NCBI GenBank assembly: GCA_910583765.1
Contig: CAJTYS010000026.1
Span: forward strand, 1-58,519
Source of the DNA: an uncultured Eubacteriales bacterium
GTDB lineage: Bacteria > Bacillota > Clostridia > Peptostreptococcales > Anaerovoracaceae
Reading direction: 5' to 3'
DNA length: 58,519 nt
In this document: positions 44,790 through 53,490 of the stretch, one piece after another
How the letters are laid out: each line of letters starts with the position of its first letter
Numbering within the stretch: the first letter of the stretch is position 1
The notes under the pieces: model-generated
The model's database searches: none
What the model was told of the DNA's origin: nothing
Seen by the model: only the letters and a program-made list of their open reading frames with translations
Position numbers and translations under genes: made by a program

Positions 44790-46530
44790 TCCTTCTGACC
44801 CCCTTTCCAAGCTCTTCCTCACTCAACTGGGAAGAAGCGATTTCCTGATACACGCCGCATGTTTTTAGCAGTTCCTGATGGGTTCCCATGCCGGCGATCC
44901 GGCCTTCATCCAGCACAATGATCTTATCTGCGTCCATGATGGTGTTGATCCGCTGCGCCACGATGATGAAGGTGCTGTCTCCCACTTTTTCCTTGAGCGC
45001 GGCTCGCAGCGCAGCGTCTGTTTTAAAGTCAAGAGCAGAGAAACTGTCATCAAACATATAGACGCGCGGTTTTTTCACCAGAGCTCGGGCAATGGAAAGC
45101 CGCTGCTTCTGTCCGCCGGAAACCGTGGTGCCTCCCTGAGCCACAGGCTCGTCAAAACCTTCTGGCTTGTCATTGATAAAATCCATGGCCTGAGCCGTTT
45201 TCGCAGCTTCTTGCAGTTCGTCAAAAGACGCGTCTTCCTTGCCATATCTCAGATTAGAGGCAATGGTTCCGGAAAACAGGACTCCCTTTTGCGGCACGTA
45301 ACCAATGGCCTCACGGAGACTTTTCTGAGAAAGCCTGCGGATATCAATGCCATCCAGCAAAATCTGACCTTCTGTCACATCGAAAAAGCGGGGAATTAGG
45401 CTGAGCAAGCTGGATTTCCCGCTTCCTGTGCCGCCGATGATGGCTGTGGTTTCTCCTGGGTTCGCAGAAAAACTGATATCTGACAGAGACTTTTCCTGAG
45501 CGTCAGGATAAGCAAAAGACACACCTCTGAATTCCACAAGGCCCTTTGGCTCTTTCAGTTCCTGGCAGTCAGGCGCGTCCTCAATGCTCGGCGTCACCTT
45601 CAATACCGCACCGATCCTCTGTCCGGACACAGCGGCCCTCGGAATCATAATGAACATCATAGTGATGAACAAAAAGGACATGATGATCTGCATGGCGTAC
45701 TGCATGAAGGCCAGCATGTCGCCGATCATCAGATTCTGCGCGTCAATGAGTTTCGCCCCTACCCACACAATGAGAATGCTGGAAAGGTTCATGACCAGCA
45801 TCAATGCGGGCATCATGAAGGACATGGCTTTGTTGACGAAAATGTTGATGCGCTTCAATTCCAAGTTGGCCTTGTCGAACCGCTCTTCTTCAAAGGCTTC
45901 GGTGGTAAAGGCCCGCACCACCAAAAGGCCGGAAAGCCGCTCGCTCATAATCAGGTTAATGCGGTCCAGCTTTGCCTGGAGCACTTTGAATTTGGGCATG
46001 ACCAGCAGAAAGGCCAGCAGCATGATCAGCAGGATAGCTAGGACAGCTAAGCCAATGGTCCAGGAAAGCGGCACACTGGTGCGCAGGGCCTTGATAACCG
46101 CGCCGATGCCCATGATGGGCGCGAAGCAGGCCATTCTCAGGATCATCACCGTGGACTGCTGGATGGTCTGCACATCGTTGGTAGAACGAGTGATGAGGGA
46201 CGCTGTGGAAAACTCATCCAGTTCAGCCGCGGAAAAGGCAGTGACTCTTTTGAACAGTGCGCCTCGGATGTCCCGGGAAGATTTAGCTGCCACTCTTGCT
46301 GAAAACAGTCCTGCCAGCCCGGAACAAACAACTACGGCAAAAGACACTAGGATCATGACTGCCCCGATCTTGTAGATGTAGGACATGTCCCCCTTGATGA
46401 TCCCAAAGTTGATGATGTCGGACATGTATCCCGGGAGCGCCAGCTCGCACAGGGCCTGCCCAAAGAGTGCGGCCACGATGAGAAACACTGCCGGAACGTA
46501 AGGCTTGTAGTACTTCAACATTTCTTTCAT
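44782..46530 (-). CDS. ABC exporter, half-transporter 1
   Basis: The 582-residue protein has six membrane segments and a nucleotide-binding domain with GGTGSGKS (Walker A), VSGGQKQR (signature) and VYMFDDSFSALD (Walker B), in which the usual catalytic Glu is replaced by Asp. Such Glu-to-Asp change is the known mark of the degenerate site in heterodimeric exporters. The start at 46530 (MKEMLKYYKPY) follows AAAGGGGATT. Confidence 0.93.
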   Translation of the reverse strand: MKEMLKYYKPYVPAVFLIVAALFGQALCELALPGYMSDIINFGIIKGDMSYIYKIGAVMILVSFAVVVCSGLAGLFSARVAAKSSRDIRGALFKRVTAFSAAELDEFSTASLITRSTNDVQTIQQSTVMILRMACFAPIMGIGAVIKALRTSVPLSWTIGLAVLAILLIMLLAFLLVMPKFKVLQAKLDRINLIMSERLSGLLVVRAFTTEAFEEERFDKANLELKRINIFVNKAMSFMMPALMLVMNLSSILIVWVGAKLIDAQNLMIGDMLAFMQYAMQIIMSFLFITMMFIMIPRAAVSGQRIGAVLKVTPSIEDAPDCQELKEPKGLVEFRGVSFAYPDAQEKSLSDISFSANPGETTAIIGGTGSGKSSLLSLIPRFFDVTEGQILLDGIDIRRLSQKSLREAIGYVPQKGVLFSGTIASNLRYGKEDASFDELQEAAKTAQAMDFINDKPEGFDEPVAQGGTTVSGGQKQRLSIARALVKKPRVYMFDDSFSALDFKTDAALRAALKEKVGDSTFIIVAQRINTIMDADKIIVLDEGRIAGMGTHQELLKTCGVYQEIASSQLSEEELGKGVRRNG

Positions 46531-46553
46531 ATCGTAAATCCCCTTTCTGAAAT

Positions 46554-47066
46554 TTATTTGCTGTGGCCAGAGCCCCCCCCAGTGCCGCGGCAAGGCTTTC
46601 CAGGCGGCGGTCCGGGACGTTCCAGTTCGTGCCTGGCGTCTCCGGCGGCTTCCATCACATTATCACAAGCTTTTGTCAAAAGGTCTTGAAAGAGCTTTTT
46701 CTCTTGATCCGTCATATTTTGGGTCAGTATGTCATCAAATTCGTCCATGATCTCTCTGGCCGCGGTAAAAAGCTCTTTTGCTTTTTCCGTAGGATAGAGC
46801 TGGTAAGCCCGCCGGTCCTGTTCATTCTGGACTCGGCGAACGTATCCTCCCTGTACAAGGCTGTGGATCCCCTTTGCCACAGAGCCCTTGTTCAGACCGA
46901 AAAAGGAAGCCAGCTCTTCCTGAGAAGTCCCCGGTTCCTGGCAGATGCGGGTGACGTATCCCATCTGATGGCCGGCGATTTTGAAATTTTTCAGAGCTTT
47001 TACATGGAACATGATGCTGAAACGGTGTATAATAGAAAAACTCTTCATATAGCTGTGATCATGCAT
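46554..47066 (-). CDS. MarR-family transcriptional regulator
   Basis: The 170-residue protein has the winged helix (TSQEELASFFGLNKGSVAKGIHSL) and the wing VRRVQNEQDRRAY of MarR. The end is rich in Pro and Gly. GCAGGAGGAAAC stands before the ATG. It precedes the two ABC genes on the same strand, and two palindromes flank its promoter (47089-47148), so autorepression of the operon and relief by a drug-like ligand is likely. Confidence 0.93.
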   Translation of the reverse strand: MHDHSYMKSFSIIHRFSIMFHVKALKNFKIAGHQMGYVTRICQEPGTSQEELASFFGLNKGSVAKGIHSLVQGGYVRRVQNEQDRRAYQLYPTEKAKELFTAAREIMDEFDDILTQNMTDQEKKLFQDLLTKACDNVMEAAGDARHELERPGPPPGKPCRGTGGGSGHSK

Positions 47067-47088
47067 GTTGTTTCCTCCTGCACAGCAA

Positions 47089-47112
47089 ATATAGTTGAAC
47101 TGGCAACTATAT
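47089..47112. promoter_or_regulatory. MarR operator 1 (perfect 8-bp arms)
   Basis: ATATAGTT (47089-47096) and AACTATAT (47105-47112) with an 8-bp spacer overlap the -10 box of the minus-strand promoter (TAATAT, complement at 47109-47114). Confidence 0.75.
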
Positions 47113-47137
47113 TACTACAATATAAAATAGTTGTCAA
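47109..47137 (-). promoter_or_regulatory. Promoter of the marR-ABC operon
   Basis: On the minus strand TTGACA (complement at 47132-47137), 17-bp spacer, TAATAT (47109-47114). It is close to the consensus, and both operators overlap it. Confidence 0.85.
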
Positions 47138-47148
47138 GGAAACTATTT
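47125..47148. promoter_or_regulatory. MarR operator 2 (perfect 8-bp arms)
   Basis: AAATAGTT (47125-47132) and AACTATTT (47141-47148), 8-bp spacer, overlap the -35 box. Its centre is 36 bp from operator 1. Shared core: ATAGTT-N8-AACTAT. Confidence 0.75.
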
Positions 47149-47189
47149 CACTTTTTTGTGAAAAATCACAAAAAAATCAGCAAAAATGG

Positions 47190-47217
47190 TAGACAATCCT
47201 GGTTCATGTGCTATAAT
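47190..47217 (+). promoter_or_regulatory. Promoter of the histidine operon
   Basis: TAGACA (47190-47195), 16-bp spacer, TATAAT (47212-47217). Downstream of it the sequence TAACG occurs three times at exact 8-bp steps (47233, 47241, 47249), a possible operator. No T-box or terminator was seen before hisZ. Confidence 0.65.
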
Positions 47218-47294
47218 ATCACTTGTGTGAATTAACGCTTTAACGTGATAACGTAAAGAAGAGAGCGAAAATAAACAGGAAAGAAAGGATTGAC

Positions 47295-48422
47295 ATGGAA
47301 TATAAAAGCGCGGATCTAAAACCGGACGAACGGGCCTGCCTAAAACTGCGAGGCTTGTACGAACAATACGGTTACAAAAAATATAAAATGGGAAAATTTG
47401 AAGAATACAGCCTGTACGTGGAAAACAAGGACTTTTTAGGCACAGACAAGGTGATCACCTTCACGGACTTGGACGGCAGGCTGCTGGCCTTAAAGCCTGA
47501 CGTGACCCTGAGCATCATCAAAAACACCAACGCCACGGTCCAGTGCAATGAAAAGCTTTATTATCTGGAGAACGTGTATCGGGAAAGCAGGGAGAGCCAC
47601 ACTTTCAAGGAAATCAGTCAAATGGGGTTAGAATACATCGGAAAAGTCGATGCTTACTGCGTCACAGAGATCCTCGCTTTAGCCGTGGAGAGCCTTGCGG
47701 CCATTAGCCAGGACCATATCCTGGAGATTTCCCACATGAGCTTTGTGGTAGAACTGCTGGAAAGCCTCCAGGTGCCGGATCATATCAAGTTCAAGCTGCT
47801 GCGGCTCATCAGGAGCAAGAACGCGGACGGCCTGCGGAAAACCGCGGAAAGCATCGACCTGTCCGAACTGCAGATCCAGAGCCTGTGCAAACTGCCGTCC
47901 CTTTACGGCCATGTGAGGGAGACCATAAAAGAAGCGAAACGGATCTGCCTCAACGGGGCCATGAGCAAAGCCCTCACAGAGCTGGAACAGGCTTATGCGG
48001 CGCTGGAAGAGCTGGGACTGGCAGAAAACATTCAAGTGGACCTTTCCATAGTCAATGATATCGACTATTATAATGGGATCATTTTCAAAGGCTATATCAA
48101 AGAGCTGGGAAAAGCCGTTCTTTCCGGCGGTCAGTACGATCAGGCCATGGCCCGCATCGGTAAAAGGGTGGATGCCATTGGTTTCGCTTTGTACCTGAAC
48201 GAGATCAACCGCATCGCGGAAGAAAAGAAGGTCTATGACGTGGACGCGGTCCTCCTGTATGACTGCAAAGAAGGCGCCGCGGCAGTGGCCAAAGCCGTGG
48301 GGCAAATCCAAAAACAGGGCCTGAGCGTGCGTGCGGAAAAGACAGAGCCGGAAAACATTCGCTATCGGGAGCTGTATCGGCTCAAAGATGGAGAACTGAG
48401 AAAGGAGGGAGCGCCATGTTAA
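47295..48422 (+). CDS. hisZ: ATP phosphoribosyltransferase regulatory subunit
   Basis: The 375-residue protein is a histidyl-tRNA synthetase paralogue lacking the anticodon domain, with class II motifs such as FTDLDGRLLALKPDVT, ENVYRES and GGQYDQAMARIG. HisZ activates short-form HisG. Overlaps hisG by 7 bp. Confidence 0.95.
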   Translation: MEYKSADLKPDERACLKLRGLYEQYGYKKYKMGKFEEYSLYVENKDFLGTDKVITFTDLDGRLLALKPDVTLSIIKNTNATVQCNEKLYYLENVYRESRESHTFKEISQMGLEYIGKVDAYCVTEILALAVESLAAISQDHILEISHMSFVVELLESLQVPDHIKFKLLRLIRSKNADGLRKTAESIDLSELQIQSLCKLPSLYGHVRETIKEAKRICLNGAMSKALTELEQAYAALEELGLAENIQVDLSIVNDIDYYNGIIFKGYIKELGKAVLSGGQYDQAMARIGKRVDAIGFALYLNEINRIAEEKKVYDVDAVLLYDCKEGAAAVAKAVGQIQKQGLSVRAEKTEPENIRYRELYRLKDGELRKEGAPC

Positions 48423-49036
48423 ACATCGCATTGCCAAAAGGAAGGCTGGGCGATCAGGTGTACGGAATGCTGCGGGACGCGGGTTACGATTGTCCGGCTT
48501 ATGAAGACAAGGACAGGCTGCTGGTACTGGAAAGCCCGGAAAAAGGCGTTCGCTATTTGTTGGTGAAGCCCAGCGATGTTGCGATTTATGTGGAACATCA
48601 CGCCGCGGATGTGGGAATCGTGGGAAAAGACATCCTGCTGGAAAATGGCCCAGACGTTTACGAACTGCTGGATCTGAACATTGGAAAATGCCGTATGGCA
48701 GTAGCCGCGCCAAAAGGTTATGTGGAAGATCCGGACAGGACGCTGCGCATTGCCACCAAATATGTAAACGTGGCAAAGCGGTTTTATTCAGAAAAAAACA
48801 GGGACATCGAGATCATCAAGCTCAATGGGAGCATTGAACTAGCGCCCATCCTGGGACTTTCCGATGTGATCGTGGACATTGTGGAAACAGGGAACACCTT
48901 GAAAGCTAACAATCTGGAGGTCATTGAAGAATTCAAAGACATCAGCGCCAGATTCATTGCCAATAAATCCAGCTTCAAATTTCAAAACGAGATTATCAGC
49001 GACATGATGAACAAATTGGGGGACGCGGTAAAATGA
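48416..49036 (+). CDS. hisG: ATP phosphoribosyltransferase, short form
   Basis: The 206-residue protein begins LNIALPKGRL and contains DVGIVGKDIL and VDIVETGNTL, the PRPP-binding region. Its short length (no C-terminal regulatory domain) fits with the HisZ partner upstream. First committed step of histidine synthesis. Confidence 0.96.
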   Translation: MLNIALPKGRLGDQVYGMLRDAGYDCPAYEDKDRLLVLESPEKGVRYLLVKPSDVAIYVEHHAADVGIVGKDILLENGPDVYELLDLNIGKCRMAVAAPKGYVEDPDRTLRIATKYVNVAKRFYSEKNRDIEIIKLNGSIELAPILGLSDVIVDIVETGNTLKANNLEVIEEFKDISARFIANKSSFKFQNEIISDMMNKLGDAVK

Positions 49037-50103
49037 GCAGATTTTTGAGCAGCCAATTCAAAAGCCTGGAGCCTTATGTGCCAGGAGAGCAGCCGAAAAC
49101 AGACGGCCTGATCAAGCTGAACACCAATGAAAATCCCTACGGCCCCAGTCCAAAAGCGCTGGAAGCCATCGATCAAGCGCAGATGAGCAAATTAATGCTT
49201 TATCCCGATCCAGAGTGCAGTGAACTGACAGCGGCGATTTCCGAATATTATGGCATCGGCCAGGATCAGGTCATGGTGGGAAATGGTTCGGACGAGATCT
49301 TAGCGTTTTGTTTCATGGCCTTTCAGAATGAAAACCGCAAGGTCTGGTTTCCAGAGCCAAGTTATGGATTTTACAAGGTTTACGGAGACGTGTTCCACGC
49401 AGAGCGAAACCCCGTCCCCCTGACAGAAGATTTGCGGGTTGATCCAAAAAAATTTAAAAATTTAGATGGGACCATCGTCATCGCCAATCCCAACGCGCCT
49501 ACGGGGATAGCGTTGAATTTACAGGAGATTGAGGATATTCTCAAAACCAATGAGAGCAACTTAGTTATTATTGATGAAGCTTATATTGATTTTGGCGCAA
49601 AAAGTTGCGTGCCTTTTTTGCGAAAATATGATAATCTATTAGTGGTACAAACTTTTTCCAAGTCCAGGAGCTTGGCAGGAGGTCGAGTAGGCTTTGCCAT
49701 GGGCAGCCGGAACGTGATCGCTGATTTGAACGCCATTAAGTTCAGTTTCAATCCTTATAACCTGAATCGGCTTTCTATTTTAGCAGCAGCGGCAGCCATG
49801 AGAGATGATGATTATTTTCAGAAAACCAGGCAGAGCATCATGAAGACACGGGAACGCTTTTCAGAGGAACTAAAGAAATTGGGGTTCCATGTGCTCCCTT
49901 CTTCCGCGAATTTTGTGTTTGCGGAAAGCGACCGGCTTTCAGGCCAGGAATATTTCACTGGACTTCGTGAAAAAAAGATACTAGTGAGGCACTTTGAGAA
50001 AGATCCGGTGTCGAATTTTGTCCGAATCACCATTGGTAGAGATGAAGACATGGACATGCTCCTGATGGCGACAAGGGAGCTGTTGGAAAGGACCGCGAAA
50101 TGA
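49033..50103 (+). CDS. hisC: Histidinol-phosphate aminotransferase
   Basis: The 356-residue PLP enzyme has LNTNENPYGPSP, NGSDE, NPNAPTG and the PLP lysine in TFSKSRSLAG. The ATG overlaps the hisG stop (ATGA). Because hisG is followed directly by hisC, hisD is missing from its common place. Confidence 0.95.
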   Translation: MSRFLSSQFKSLEPYVPGEQPKTDGLIKLNTNENPYGPSPKALEAIDQAQMSKLMLYPDPECSELTAAISEYYGIGQDQVMVGNGSDEILAFCFMAFQNENRKVWFPEPSYGFYKVYGDVFHAERNPVPLTEDLRVDPKKFKNLDGTIVIANPNAPTGIALNLQEIEDILKTNESNLVIIDEAYIDFGAKSCVPFLRKYDNLLVVQTFSKSRSLAGGRVGFAMGSRNVIADLNAIKFSFNPYNLNRLSILAAAAAMRDDDYFQKTRQSIMKTRERFSEELKKLGFHVLPSSANFVFAESDRLSGQEYFTGLREKKILVRHFEKDPVSNFVRITIGRDEDMDMLLMATRELLERTAK

Positions 50104-50687
50104 GAACCAGCAACATGCATCGGAAAACAAACGAAACAGATATCCAATTGTCTTTGGATCTTGACGGCAGCGGTAAATTTGAAATCCATACGGAGTGCGG
50201 ATTTCTCAACCATATGCTGGAGCTTTTCGCGCGGCACGGGAGGTTCGATCTTTCTTTAGAGTGCAGAGGCGATAGCCATGTGGATGACCATCACACAGTG
50301 GAGGACATCGGGATCTCCCTGGGACAAGCGTTCAGAGACGCGTTAGGTGACAAACGGGGCATCTATCGCTATGGGGAAACGCATCTTCCCATGGACGAAG
50401 CTTTGATCCTCTGTGCGCTGGACATCAGTGGAAGGGCGCATTTGAACTTTGATGTACAGATCCCTGCGCAAAAGGTAGGGACATTTGACACGGAATTAGT
50501 AAAGGAATTCATGGCCGCGTTTTCCAGAGAACTGGGATTGACGCTTCACTTCAAAATGATGGCAGGAGAAAATTCTCATCACATCATCGAAGCTGTGTTC
50601 AAGGCATTGGCGCGGGCAATGGCGCAAGCGGCTGCCATTGACCCTGTTTATAGGGATGAGATTCCTTCCACAAAAGGCGTTCTTTAG
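50100..50687 (+). CDS. hisB: Imidazoleglycerol-phosphate dehydratase
   Basis: The 195-residue enzyme shows GFLNHMLELFARHG, the manganese motif DDHHTVEDIG and the second NSHHIIEA. It is the monofunctional form without a histidinol-phosphatase domain. ATGA overlap with hisC. Confidence 0.96.
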   Translation: MRTSNMHRKTNETDIQLSLDLDGSGKFEIHTECGFLNHMLELFARHGRFDLSLECRGDSHVDDHHTVEDIGISLGQAFRDALGDKRGIYRYGETHLPMDEALILCALDISGRAHLNFDVQIPAQKVGTFDTELVKEFMAAFSRELGLTLHFKMMAGENSHHIIEAVFKALARAMAQAAAIDPVYRDEIPSTKGVL

Positions 50688-50698
50688 AAAGGTAAGAC

Positions 50699-51322
50699 AT
50701 GATTGCAGTAATTGATTATGGAGTTGGAAATTTGTTTTCACTCACCGCTTCTCTCAAATTTTTGGGAGCTGAGACAGTTGTGACCAATCGAAAGGAAGAC
50801 ATACAGGCTGCTGACAAGGTGATCCTTCCAGGCGTAGGCGCTTTTGAAGACGCGATTGCCAAGCTGAGGGCCACCGGCCTTGTGGACACCATTATCGAAG
50901 AGACCCGCAAGGGAAAGCCTCTTTTGGGAATCTGTCTGGGCATGCAGCTTCTCTTTGAGAAAAGCTACGAGTACGGTGAGCATGAAGGGCTGGGTTTGAT
51001 CAAAGGCGAGATCGCGCCAATTGAAGCAGACCTTCCCGTGAGGGCTGACGGTGAAAAGCTGAAAGTCCCCCATATCGGCTGGAACAGTTTGAAACTAAAA
51101 GGCAGCGACCCTCTCTTTCAGTATATCAAAGAGGGAGATCACGTCTACTATGTTCACAGCTTTTACGGCAGAAACTGCCTTGAAAATACTATCGCATCGT
51201 CAAACTACGATATCGAGATCACAGGCGCTGTCCGCAGTGGTTCTGTTTATGGAACCCAATTCCATCCGGAAAAGAGCGGCAGCGTGGGGCTGAATATTTT
51301 GAAGGCCTTTATCGAACTATAA
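50699..51322 (+). CDS. hisH: Imidazole glycerol phosphate synthase glutaminase subunit
   Basis: The 207-residue class I glutaminase has the nucleophile Cys in GICLGMQLLF and the His/Glu pair in QFHPEKSG. It works with HisF (52724-53479), from which it is separated by two genes. Confidence 0.95.
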   Translation: MIAVIDYGVGNLFSLTASLKFLGAETVVTNRKEDIQAADKVILPGVGAFEDAIAKLRATGLVDTIIEETRKGKPLLGICLGMQLLFEKSYEYGEHEGLGLIKGEIAPIEADLPVRADGEKLKVPHIGWNSLKLKGSDPLFQYIKEGDHVYYVHSFYGRNCLENTIASSNYDIEITGAVRSGSVYGTQFHPEKSGSVGLNILKAFIEL

Positions 51323-51345
51323 GGTGGATCATAGGAGTTAGAAAC

Positions 51346-51996
51346 ATGAAGACAATGCGTAATCTTTTAGGGAAGAACATGAAGCCGATCATCATTGTGG
51401 CAGCAGTGACCGCCGTGGCATTGGGCGGCCTGCTCCTTTTGATTTCAGGAAACAGTGAAAGAGATCAGATCCCTATTGACCCAACAGTGGAAGGCGAGGA
51501 GACCACAGCCAATGGCGGGGAAACCACCCAGGCAACCCAGGCTCCTCAAGCCACGGATCCGGCACAGGCAGGCATTTCCAAAGAAGCGGAGGCGCTGTTT
51601 GCCGCAAAGGTCCAGAGTATCGGAGACCCAGCGTCCGTGGCAGCGCTGCTGGAAACCATTGATTTGAAGAAGAACGTAGCCAACTATCGGGTGGAGATCC
51701 AGTCCGCGCAGCAGCCTTTGAGCCTGAACATCCGATTTGACAAAGTGGTGGGCGAGGCGGACAAAGATGCCTTTGACAAGGAGATGCAGAAATACGCAGA
51801 GCAGATTTTGGCCTTGATCACGGACGCCCAGGAAGTGCAGTGGACTTACACCCTGAAAAAGCAAGGCGCCCAGGAGGATGTGACCGTGTTCCTCAACGAA
51901 CAGCAGGCGCACGAGCTGTTGTCCCAAAGCGTGAAAGCCTACGGCGAGTCGGCGCAGACGGTTGACGCCCTGCTGCAAAAGCAGAAAGGAATGTAG
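51346..51996 (+). CDS. Membrane-anchored protein, DUF4825-like, inside the his operon
   Basis: The 216-residue protein has one N-terminal membrane segment (about 14-33), a Thr/Gln/Ala-rich linker (50-75) and an extracellular domain with SIGDPASVAALLETI and PLSLNIRF, reminiscent of DUF4825 domains. It lies 23 bp after hisH and 2 bp before hisA on the same strand, so is surely co-transcribed. No link with histidine synthesis is known. GGAGTTAGAAAC before the ATG. Confidence 0.6.
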   Translation: MKTMRNLLGKNMKPIIIVAAVTAVALGGLLLLISGNSERDQIPIDPTVEGEETTANGGETTQATQAPQATDPAQAGISKEAEALFAAKVQSIGDPASVAALLETIDLKKNVANYRVEIQSAQQPLSLNIRFDKVVGEADKDAFDKEMQKYAEQILALITDAQEVQWTYTLKKQGAQEDVTVFLNEQQAHELLSQSVKAYGESAQTVDALLQKQKGM

Positions 51997-51998
51997 CA

Positions 51999-52712
51999 AT
52001 GATGGAATTATTTCCGGCAATTGATTTGAGAGATGGACAGGCAGTCCGCCTTTTTCAAGGTGATTATGACCAGATGACCGTATACAGCAAAAGTCCGACA
52101 GACGTGGCAAGACAATTCAAAGCCCAAGGCGCTAAAAACCTGCATCTTGTGGATCTGGACGGAGCCAAGGATGGACGTTTAGTGAATTTTCAGTCCATCA
52201 AAGAAATCGTTTCCCAATTGGACCTGTTTGTGGAAGTGGGCGGCGGTATCCGAGACGAGGCCCGTATCCAGCAGTACTTGGAGCTGGGCGTTGGCAGGGT
52301 GATCTTGGGGACCATCGCAGTCCAGGACACGGATTTTCTGGAAAAAATGGTCGCGTCATATCATGAAAAGATCGCTGTGGGCGTGGATGTGAAGGATGGG
52401 TACGTGGCCATCAACGGCTGGAAGGAGGTCACAGACAGAAAGGGCATGGAATTCTGTGAATACCTGGCTGACATCGGCGTAAAGACTGTGATCTACACGG
52501 ACATTTCACGGGACGGCGGGCTGAAAGGCACTAATTTGGAAGCTTATGAGCAGCTTTCTCAAATAAAAGGGCTGAATATCATTGCTTCCGGCGGCATCAG
52601 TTTTGAAGAGGAGATCACAGCGCTGAAAGACCATGTCCATGGAGCGATTCTGGGAAAAGCCTTGTATGACGGCCTTTTGGATCTAAAACAAGCGCTGCGA
52701 TTAGCGGAATAA
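51999..52712 (+). CDS. hisA: ProFAR isomerase
   Basis: The 237-residue barrel has the catalytic Asp in PAIDLRDGQAVRL, GGGIRD and DISRDGGLKGTN. Start at 51999, or 52002, since two ATG codons stand in tandem; AAAGGA is eight bases before the first. Confidence 0.95.
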   Translation: MMELFPAIDLRDGQAVRLFQGDYDQMTVYSKSPTDVARQFKAQGAKNLHLVDLDGAKDGRLVNFQSIKEIVSQLDLFVEVGGGIRDEARIQQYLELGVGRVILGTIAVQDTDFLEKMVASYHEKIAVGVDVKDGYVAINGWKEVTDRKGMEFCEYLADIGVKTVIYTDISRDGGLKGTNLEAYEQLSQIKGLNIIASGGISFEEEITALKDHVHGAILGKALYDGLLDLKQALRLAE

Positions 52713-52723
52713 AAGGAGGAAAC

Positions 52724-53479
52724 ATGATCACAAAGCGAATCATCCCCTGTCTGGACGTGAGAAACGGACGAGTCGTGAAGGGGATCAATTTTGAGGGCAT
52801 ACAGGATGTGGCGGATCCAGTGGAAATGGCTCGCTTTTATAATGAAAACGGGGCTGACGAGCTTGTGTTTTACGATATCACTGCCAGCGTGGAAGAGCGG
52901 AAACTGTTCTCCGACATTTTGACAGATGTGGCTTCGCAGATCTTCATCCCACTTACCGTAGGCGGCGGCATCAATACCTTGGAGGATTTTGACCGAGTGC
53001 TGAAATGCGGAGCTGATAAGGTCAGCGTTAACAGCGGCGCGATCCGCGATCCAAACATCATTGAGCAGGGCGCGAAAAAATATGGAGATCAGTGCGTGGT
53101 CCTCAGCATGGACATCAAACGGGTGGACGGCACGTTTAAATTATTTTCAAAAGGCGGCAGAGAAAACACGGGAATCGACGCGCTGCAATGGGCTGTGGAC
53201 GGCGTGAACCGAGGAGCGGGAGAGCTGGTGGTCAACAGCATTGACACAGACGGCGTGAAGGAAGGTTTTGACTTGGAAATGCTGGATGCTATCGCTGCTA
53301 GGGTCTCTGTGCCTATCATTGCTTCTGGCGGAGCGGGAAAGATGGAGGATTTTTCCGAGCTGTTCAAGCATCCAGGGATGGACGCGGGACTCGCGGCCAG
53401 CATTTTCCATTTCAAAGAGATCAATATCCTGGATTTGAAAGAATATCTGAGAAAGGAAGGCGTGGAGGTGCGCCTCTAA
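52724..53479 (+). CDS. hisF: Imidazole glycerol phosphate synthase cyclase subunit
   Basis: The 251-residue barrel has IPCLDVRNGRVVKG, GGGINT, and the second Asp in NSIDTDGVKEGFD. AAAGGAGG precedes the ATG. Makes the heterodimer with HisH. Confidence 0.96.
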   Translation: MITKRIIPCLDVRNGRVVKGINFEGIQDVADPVEMARFYNENGADELVFYDITASVEERKLFSDILTDVASQIFIPLTVGGGINTLEDFDRVLKCGADKVSVNSGAIRDPNIIEQGAKKYGDQCVVLSMDIKRVDGTFKLFSKGGRENTGIDALQWAVDGVNRGAGELVVNSIDTDGVKEGFDLEMLDAIAARVSVPIIASGGAGKMEDFSELFKHPGMDAGLAASIFHFKEINILDLKEYLRKEGVEVRL

Positions 53480-53490
53480 AGGAAAGACAC

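Noticed and set aside
47679..48776. 365-codon open frame opposite hisZ/hisG
   Set aside because: It is antisense to two certain his genes, has no ribosome site and no recognisable family.
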